Part shown: positions 57,580-64,000 of the stretch, piece after piece
Layout: each line of letters begins with the position of its first letter
Numbering within the stretch: the stretch's first letter is position 1
Origin: Manihot esculenta
Lineage: Eukaryota; Streptophyta; Magnoliopsida; Malpighiales; Euphorbiaceae
Reading direction: 5' to 3'
Length of the DNA stretch: 64,000 nt
Assembly (NCBI RefSeq): GCF_001659605.2
Contig: NC_035178.2
Coordinates: 32,443,127 to 32,507,126, forward strand
Made by a program: the position numbers and the translations under genes
Notes under the pieces: generated by a model
What the model was told of the DNA's origin: nothing
The model's database searches: none
What the model saw: the letters and a program-made list of their open reading frames with translations, nothing else

Positions 57580-58077
57580 TGATGACCTCTGAGTTCACCT
57601 TATCCCCGTCTAGGGCCAGGCCCATGAAGATAGTCCATTGCTTAGAGATCCTCAAGCCATTCACGCTCACTGGGTCCAGTCCATTAAGCCTCACGACCGG
57701 GTTATCTGGCTCCCTCCACCAGGCCGGCCTCATCTTCCCTGAACCTTGAGCCGATTCATTCAGGCCCTGCTTTGTCCCTACTTACCGGTCCAGTCCAGAA
57801 CCCGAAAGAGGATCCGTCCATCCATCTTGCAGACCCGTTTACCCGCGCCCTGAGAGAATCAGAGGCCGTTACGCATGGAGCAGAGATTTGATTCCCTCGT
57901 ACGTCCGTATCAGCGTGGCAGGGACAGGTGGTCTACTGATATTCGTTCTATTGGCACGTCACTAGCCGACAAAAGGAAACCTATAAAGGGAGAAATACTC
58001 TCTTCTAGGTTCAAGCTTTTTCTATATTTTACAGAGCCCATTGTAAAAACCCTATTTCTCTGGATCTCAGATCATCA
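57580..58077 (+). repeat. 5' LTR of M (about 498 bp)
   Basis: TGATGACC...GATCATCA with TGATGA/TCATCA inverted ends, ending 2 bases before the PBS. TATA box CTATAAAGGG at 57981-57990. The boundary is inferred from one LTR only. Confidence 0.75.
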
Positions 58078-58079
58078 AT

Positions 58080-58096
58080 TGGCGCCGTCTGTGGGA
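58080..58096 (+). other. Primer binding site of M
   Basis: TGGCGCCGTCTGTGGGA. It shares its first nine bases with the tRNA-Asp PBS of C and G but differs after that. I recognise it as usual for Tat-type plant elements; I do not assign the tRNA. Confidence 0.75.
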
Positions 58097-58156
58097 ACGA
58101 AGGAGATCTTTTCATCACCGGAGTTCCACTCTTAACCAAACCCACTGAGATCCACG

Positions 58157-59971
58157 ATGGCCAATCACAACGAAAACAACCTTAACATCCCAAACGACCT
58201 GAACTCTGCCTAAGAAGGACATCAGTTCTCTTTTTCTAGTCCTACGACTACCAATAACCAACCACCCATTTCTTTCAACCCCTCGCCAAGCTTGACAGGG
58301 AACGCGCCCGCAGTGGCCTTGTCCAACCAGGACCTCCAAACTATCGCATTCCAGCTACAAAGCACCACCCACTGATTGGGCCAGATAATGCAGCAAAGGG
58401 GCCTTGGCACCCCAGTGAACGCACTCCCAGTGGTAGAAGAACCCCAAACTAATGAGCCCCAACCTACCTCTGATCGCCTTCAAACCAGCAGTCGCGGCGC
58501 CGGGGTAAGGGAGAGAAGAGCCGGAGAAGAGGAAGAGCCGGAGGCCCGAGTCCACGGAAGAAGGGCAAGGGAGATGATAGAAAATGAGGAGGTTGACAAT
58601 TATTCCGCCGAGACAACCAAGTGGACCAGGAGTGAAGCAGAGGAAGAGGAGTATCGCCTGGAGAAAAAGCCCAGGCCGGAAGATGAAGATGTGGACCAAA
58701 AACTGCAGAAGTTGAGAGAGCAGCTTTTGGTCGAGCTGGGAAAGAAAGATCAAAGCCAAACCTTCCTGCCCACTTCTTCGCCTTTCTCGAAGTGGGTGCA
58801 ACAAGAAACTGTCCCTAAGAAGTTTATGATGCCGTCCATGGCAGCCTACGACGGAGCTGGTAACCCAAGGGAGCACGTCATGAATTACAAGACCTTCATG
58901 GAATTACAAACTTTATCGGATGCCTTGATGTGCAAGGTATTCCCAACGACACTTTCAGGGCCAGCGTGAGTGTGGTTCAACAGCCTGGAGACTGGAAGCA
59001 TTGGGAGTTTTGGAGACCTAGCCACTCGTTTCATTAGCCGGTTCATCGCTGGAGTGCCAGCGGATAGGAAGACGAGTTATCTGGAAACAGTAAGGCAAAG
59101 ATGGGAGGAATCACTTAGAGAGTACGTAGCTCGTTTCAATACAGAAGCCCTGCAGATTCCCGAGCTCGATGAAGGAAGGGCGGTGGAAGCCATGCAGAAA
59201 GGGACGACCTCCGCTGAGTTTTTTGGTTCATTAAGCAGGAAGCCTCCGACCTCACTGGCCGAGCTAATGAAGAGGGCTGAGAAGTATATAAGACAGGATG
59301 ACGCTCTGGTGACAAGCCGATTCGCCAAGGGAACGGCAGGCAAGGAGAAAGCCCCGGAGGAAAGGAGACCGGAGAAGCATGAAAAGAAACATGGCAAAAG
59401 GTCCGAGCCTTACAGACAGCCTTGGGAGCGAAGGGACCAAAGACCTTTTCCCCCTCGGTCCTCAGAACAAAGGCCACTTTCTTCATGGGTTCCAGAGAAG
59501 CCGACCCCACTTAATGCCTCTAGAGCCGAAGTGCTCGTAGCCGTCCAGGATAAAGAATTCTTGCAATGGCCTAAGCCCCTGAAAGCGGAAGCCGACCAGC
59601 GAAATCCTGACAAATATTGTCAGTTCCACTGAACTCATGGTCACGACACCAACAACTGTTTCCAGTTGATTGCAGAAATTGAGAGGTTGATAAAGAGAGG
59701 GCACCTAAAGAACTTTGTAAAGAAACCGGAAGGACAGAGACCTCAACCCAATCCGGCAACCCAAACGCCGAGAAGAACAGGAGCTAACACTGTGAATGAT
59801 GGGTCCAGTGGAACTATCAACATGATCATAGGAGGCACGGGAAGTCGGATGAGCCGAAGGGGGAAAAAGAGAAGCAGAGAAGGAGAAACTAGTAGTGCCG
59901 AGGTCATGCAAATCATTGAACACTCTTCAACAACCATCACTTTCTCCTCGGAGGACGCTCAGGGTGTTTAG
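58157..59971 (+). pseudogene. M gag (disrupted)
   Basis: One frame from MANHNENNLNIPND. An acidic, Glu/Arg-rich region (58500-58720) precedes the capsid-like domain with PSMAAYDGAGNPREHVMNY, WFNSLETGSIGSFGDLATRF and LREYVARFNTEAL. A Lys/Arg/Glu-rich stretch (59330-59420) follows, then a CX2HX4HX4C-like cluster (YCQFH, HGHDTNNC, about 59617-59660). Stops are TAA 58211-58213, TGA 58373-58375, TGA 58967-58969, TGA 59630-59632 and TAG 59969-59971. At least three TGAs stand where Arg CGA is expected, consistent with CG deamination. Each segment between stops keeps the frame. Confidence 0.85.
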
Positions 59972-60856
59972 ATGCCTCACGATGACGCCCTTGTCATTGA
60001 AGCTGTTATTCATAATTACCGGGTAAAGAAAATCTTGGTGGATGACGGAAGCAAGGTAAACCTGTTGCCTTATCGAATCTTCCAGCAGATGGGCATTCCG
60101 GAAGAGCAACTGGTACGGGATCAAGCCCCGATTAAAGGGATTGGAGGAGCACCAGTAACAGTGGAAGGGAAAGTAAAACTAGCCCTTACTTTGGGAGAGG
60201 CCCCGAGGGCTCGCACCCATTTTGCGGTGTTCTTGGTGGCTAAACTCCCTCTGAGCTACAACACGATTCTGGGACGACCTGTGCTGTTCGACTTTGAAGC
60301 TGTCACCAGTATCAGATACTTGGCAATGAAATTCCCCACAGAAGCAGGGGTGGGAACAGTTCGGGGAAGTCAAGAGGAAGCAAGGGCAGTGTACCTGGCT
60401 ACCGTAGCAAAGCCGAGCTTAACAGAAGAAAAGATGAATTCAGAAGTCCTGGAGGTCCGAGATGAGAAAACAGAAGCCAGAACAGAGCCGGTGGGGGAAC
60501 TCGAGACTTTCTCCTTATCAGAAATGGAAACAGACAAAACCTTCAGTCTCAACGCCGGCCTCACCAAGGAGCAGAAAGCCGAGGTGATGTCCTTGATTCG
60601 AGGTCATGCATCAAGCTTCGCCTGGAAGCCTTCGGACATGCCCGGAATTGACCCCGGGGTGATGACCCATAGACTGAATGTCCTCCCTGAAGCCAGACCA
60701 ATAAAGCAGAAAAAGAGGGTAGTAGGAAGGGAAAAGCAGCAGGCCACCAAGGAGGAAGTACAGAAGCTAGAGGAGGCAGGCTTTATTAGAGAAGTTATGT
60801 ACCCACAGTGGTTAGCCAATCCTGTATTAGTCAAAAAAAGCCAATGGCAAATATAG
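59972..60856 (+). pseudogene. M protease and N-terminal RT
   Basis: Protease part begins MPHDDALVIEAVIHNY with the active-site-like stretch ILVDDGSKVNLLPY, where the usual Thr/Ser is Asp, and ILGRPVLFDF. Next comes the RT entry: GHASSFAWKPSDMPGIDPGV, then EAGFIREVMYPQWLANPVLVKK. An extra base at about 60842 shifts the frame just before YRMCIDF and gives a stop at 60854-60856. The continuation is in the frame of 60858. Confidence 0.85.
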
Positions 60857-60857
60857 G

Positions 60858-62375
60858 ATGTGCATAGACTTTACTGATCTGAATAAGGCATGCCCTAAAG
60901 ATTGTTATCCCCTCCCTGATATTAATAAAATGGTCGACTCTACGGCCGGTTTTGATTACATGTCGTCTTTGGATGCAATGTCTAGTTATCATCAAATCCC
61001 AATGTATAGGTCGGATGAAGAAAAAACCTCGTTCATAATGGAAGATGGGACTTATTGCTATAAAGCCATGCCTTTCGGATTGAAAAACGCTGGGGCAACT
61101 TACCAAAGACTTATGAACAAAATCTTCAAAGAGCAGATCAGCAGGAACGTAGAAGTTTATGTAGACGATATGGTGGTCAAGAGCCTAACTTTCCAACAGC
61201 ACGTGGCAGATCTGAAGGAGGTGTTTGGAGTATTAGATCAGTACAGAATGAAGTTGAATCCGGCAAAGTGCGCCTTTTTCATCAGAGGAGGAAAATTCCT
61301 GGGGTACATAGTGAGTGGGAAAGGCATCGAGCCCAATCCGGAGAAAGTAGAGGCCATATTAAATATGTCAGAACCAACCTGCGTAAGGGACGTCCAAAAA
61401 CTGACAGGGAGAGTAATGGCACTCAATCGATTCATGTCACGGTCGGCAGAAAAATGTTTACCGTTCTTCAGAAAATTGAGGAAAGTGCCAAACTTCGAAT
61501 GGACAGAAGATTGTCGTGAAGCCTTCAAAGAACTCAAAAGTTATCTCAGCTCGCCCCGTTTGCTCAACAGCCCCATAGAAGGTGAAGAACTTCTGATATA
61601 CCTGGCAGCCTCTGAACAAGCAGTTAGTGCCGTATTAGTAAGGGTGGAAGAAGGGGAGCAGAAGCCTGTTTTCTATGTTAGCAAGGTGCTTAGAGATGCC
61701 GAGGTCAGATACCTGAATATTGAGAAAATAGCGTACGCTCTATTGCTGGCAGTCCGAAAGTTCAGGGTTTACCTAGAAAGCCACCAAGGAGTAGTGATGA
61801 CTGATCAACCATTGAAAAAGATTCTACATAGACCAGAGACCTCAGGTCGGATGCTCGTATGGTCCCTCGAGATCAGCCCTTACTGCCTGGAGTACCGACC
61901 TCGAACAGCTATAAAATCTCAAGCCCTTGCCGATTTCATAGCAGAATGCACGTTCAGTAAGGAACAAGGGCAATCATCTTCAGAAGCATCGAGGAAGGAG
62001 AGGAAAGAAGAACCTTTCCAAAAGTTCAATTGGAAGTTATATGTAGACGGGGCTTCAGGCGCTGGGGGCAGCGGTGCAGGAATTATGCTTAAGGGGCCTA
62101 GAGACTTTAAGGTTTGCTACGCCCTGCGCTTAGGATTCCAGGCTTCCAATAATGCGGCGGAGTATGAAGCCCTAATAAACGGAATAATGGTGGCAATGGA
62201 GATAGGGGCAACCGACCTCGAAGTAAATAGCGACTCACAACTGGTGGTCAATCAGGTTACTGGGGCATATCAGGCTAGGGATCCAACCATGCAGAGTTAT
62301 CTGGCAAAAGTAAAAGCAATAGAGACCGAATTCATAGATCAGGGAATTACCATCAAATTCCAAAGAATACCATGA
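60858..62375 (+). pseudogene. M reverse transcriptase, RNase H and second (archaeal-type) RNase H
   Basis: RT: CIDFTDLNKACPKDCYPLPD, MPFGLKNAGATYQRLMNKIF, catalytic YVDDMVVKS (about 61159-61185), then FLGYIVSGKGIEPNP. The first RNase H starts near 61590; its Asp in the usual DAS motif is not obvious (LAASEQAVSAVL), and it has the later TDQPLKKIL. A second RNase H spans 62030-62340: LYVDGASGAGGSGAGI, NNAAEYEALINGI and VNSDSQLVVNQV, with Asp, Glu and Asp in place, as in the extra RNase H of Tat elements. Ends with TGA at 62373-62375 (Arg CGA expected: IP*EENEEADLLSRL). Confidence 0.88.
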
Positions 62376-62408
62376 GAAGAAAATGAGGAAGCAGACCTGC
62401 TTAGCCGG

Positions 62409-63755
62409 TTGTCTAAAGAAGAACTAGAACAGCTTCCTGACGAAGTGTACATACAACACGTCCTTACACCCGCTTTCAGTAAGACAAGCACGGTACTACA
62501 GGTGGAACAAAACCCAACTTGGATGACCCCATACCTAGAATACCTAGAGAAGGGAAAGCTCCCCGAGGATAACGACGAGGCCAGAAAGATAGCAACTCGT
62601 GCCGCCAACTATCAAGCAGTAAGGGGGACCTTGTACAGAAAAGGGAAGTCCAGCCCATTGCTCCAGTGTGTGAGCTCGGAGGAGGCTATAAGGGTGATGG
62701 AAGAGATACACAGGGGAATATGTGGAGCTCACGAAGGGGCAGGGACCTTAGCTAATAAAATATTCAGGCAAGGATACTACTGGCCCACTGTCAAAAGGGA
62801 AGCAGAAGAGTTCGTCAGAAGGTGTGACACATGCCAAAGATTTGCTAATGCCATCAGAGTCCCAGCCACTCCTCAAGCCAGCATATCCAGTCCATGGCCA
62901 TTCTCACAATGGGGAATAGATATCCTGGGACCCTTTCCCAAGACCACGGGGCAGAGGAAGTTCGTAGTAGTGGCTGTAGAATACTTCTCAAAATGGCCAG
63001 AGGCAGAAGCAATAGCCACGATCACAGCACGCAAGATGATAGATTTTGTATGGGGAAACATAATCTGCAGATTTGGCATACCAAGAGTGCTTATCTCAGA
63101 CAATGGCAGACAGTTCGACTGTAGTACTTTCAAAGCATTTACAGCAAACATGGGCATATGGCACAAATTCTCCTCCGTGGCCCATCCCCAGACTAATGGC
63201 CAAACAGAGGTTACTAACAGGGCTATCCTCCAAGGATTAAAAAAACGGCTGGATGGAGCAAAGGTGAACTGGGCAGAAGAGCTCAACAGTATCCTATGGG
63301 CACTCCGGACTACCCCCAGGACGCCTACTAAAGAAACACCTTTTGCACTGGCCTACGGAACAGAGGCTGTAGTCCCAGTGGAATTGCAAATCCCCACTCA
63401 TCGAGTCCAATTCGTTAGTGAAAACACTAATGAGGACAAATTAAGAAGTAACCTGGATGCTCTCGAAGAAATCAAGGAAGAAGCTCAAGTTCGAATGGCC
63501 GCTTATCAACAACGGGCAGCACGATACTACAACCAAAAAGTCAGAGAGAGAAGCTTGAAAGTGGGAGACATAGCCTTGAGAAACCTGGAGGCCACGGGAA
63601 AAAGAGTCGCAATGGGTAAGTTGGCACCGACCTGGGAGGGCCCATTCAGAATAACAAAAGTGGTCAGACCAGGAGTATACCGAATTGAAGATATGCAGGG
63701 AAACCCTGAGCCCCATGCTTGGAATATCCAACACTTGAAGAGGTATTTCCCTTGA
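62409..63755 (+). CDS. M integrase (intact segment)
   Basis: Same frame as the RT segment, 448 residues from the first ATG after the stop, ending at a natural stop (HLKRYFP). Zinc motif: HRGICGAHEGAGTL then CDTCQRF. Catalytic triad: WGIDILGPF, SDNGRQF and GQTEVTNR. C-terminal domain: GDIALRNLEATG, PTWEGPFRITKVVRPGVYRI. No chromodomain follows. The domain is uninterrupted, but it can only be made as part of a polyprotein that is broken upstream, so it is non-functional here. Confidence 0.88.
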   Translation: MSKEELEQLPDEVYIQHVLTPAFSKTSTVLQVEQNPTWMTPYLEYLEKGKLPEDNDEARKIATRAANYQAVRGTLYRKGKSSPLLQCVSSEEAIRVMEEIHRGICGAHEGAGTLANKIFRQGYYWPTVKREAEEFVRRCDTCQRFANAIRVPATPQASISSPWPFSQWGIDILGPFPKTTGQRKFVVVAVEYFSKWPEAEAIATITARKMIDFVWGNIICRFGIPRVLISDNGRQFDCSTFKAFTANMGIWHKFSSVAHPQTNGQTEVTNRAILQGLKKRLDGAKVNWAEELNSILWALRTTPRTPTKETPFALAYGTEAVVPVELQIPTHRVQFVSENTNEDKLRSNLDALEEIKEEAQVRMAAYQQRAARYYNQKVRERSLKVGDIALRNLEATGKRVAMGKLAPTWEGPFRITKVVRPGVYRIEDMQGNPEPHAWNIQHLKRYFP

Positions 63756-64000
63756 AATATTTGTAAAGAAAAATATTATTATACTCTGAAAAACACAACT
63801 GAATAAAATGACGCCATTCTTTATACGATAATGTCATTTCTATTATGAATGTCACTTTTCAAGAAGAAAAACAGCATATGAAGACCCTGTAGCAGAGAAA
63901 CCTCGGGGAAAGAAGACCGGGATCCCTAAGAACTCCCGGGAAAACAAAACAAAAACGGCCGGTGAGGATCTTAAAAGACCTCCCGGAGCATGAAGACCGG
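63756..64000 (+). other. M 3' non-coding region (start)
   Basis: A/T-rich for about 125 bases, then GC-richer with a repeated gaagaccgg / ctcccgg(g/a) pattern (63878, 63924 and 63991 for gaagacc). This looks like the beginning of a diverged tandem region; the window ends in it. Confidence 0.55.

Larger units (their letters stand above)
57580..64000 (+). mobile_element. Element M: Tat-like Ty3/gypsy retrotransposon, 3' end off-window
   Basis: 5' LTR, PBS, gag, protease, RT, RNase H, a second RNase H and integrase in order, then non-coding DNA. The 3' LTR is beyond the window. The second RNase H between the first RNase H and integrase, and the TGGCGCCGTCTGTGGG PBS, point to the Tat group. Six stops and one frameshift make this copy inactive. 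The probable duplication on the left is caatt (57575-57579). Confidence 0.88.

Overview
This window is nested plant LTR-retrotransposon DNA, and I see no convincing host gene in it. The plant retroelement lineages (Tekay/Del-like chromoviruses, Athila-like and Tat-like Ty3/gypsy elements), the AT-rich interstices and the depth of nesting indicate heterochromatin in a flowering-plant nuclear genome. A dicot is likely, but I cannot name the species from sequence alone.

Layout. Positions 1-2927 are the 5' end of a minus-strand Tekay-like element (I). It is inserted in an Athila-type LTR fragment (H, 2928-8345), which also carries solo LTR K (3879-8308), which in turn carries solo LTR J (5927-8226). 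From 8346 to 55035 runs a decayed plus-strand Athila-like element (D). D holds solo LTR L (8902-10976) in its reverse transcriptase. Its ORF3 holds a nearly full-length Tekay-like element E (14809-27147, minus), whose 5' LTR contains a truncated Athila-like element G (22429-25540). Its 3' non-coding region holds Athila-like element C (27744-51080, minus). C holds Tekay-like element B (30863-47408, minus), and B holds the internally deleted Tekay-like element A (33741-40392, plus). D's 3' LTR holds a collapsed 1.65-kb Tekay-like derivative F (53049-54702). Nine insertions (A, B, C, E, F, J, K, L, and I on its one visible side) were delimited from their TG...CA ends; for eight of them I found matching 5-bp target duplications on both sides. 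D > C > B > A is therefore a four-level nest read at base resolution.

Positions 55036-57579 are AT-rich DNA without a recognisable gene. From 57580 to the window end is a plus-strand Tat-like element (M) with a short LTR, gag, protease, RT, two RNase H domains and integrase. It is broken by several stops and one frameshift.

B kept one intact gag-pol frame until A landed in its integrase, and the paired LTRs of A and of B differ at only about 0.3% of positions, so recent Tekay-like activity is clear. E, C, D, G and M are older and decayed. Many of their stops fit C-to-T change at CG or CHG sites, which plants methylate in silenced elements.

The most unusual signal is that each family carries its own short near-palindromic motif at high copy. 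TTCGGCGGCCGAA (containing a GCCGCC core) flanks the TATA box in Tekay-like LTRs. GATTTGCCCAAATC occurs in coding and non-coding parts of Athila-like C and D. A TTGCGCAA/GCGC motif occurs in G. No known feature type explains these.
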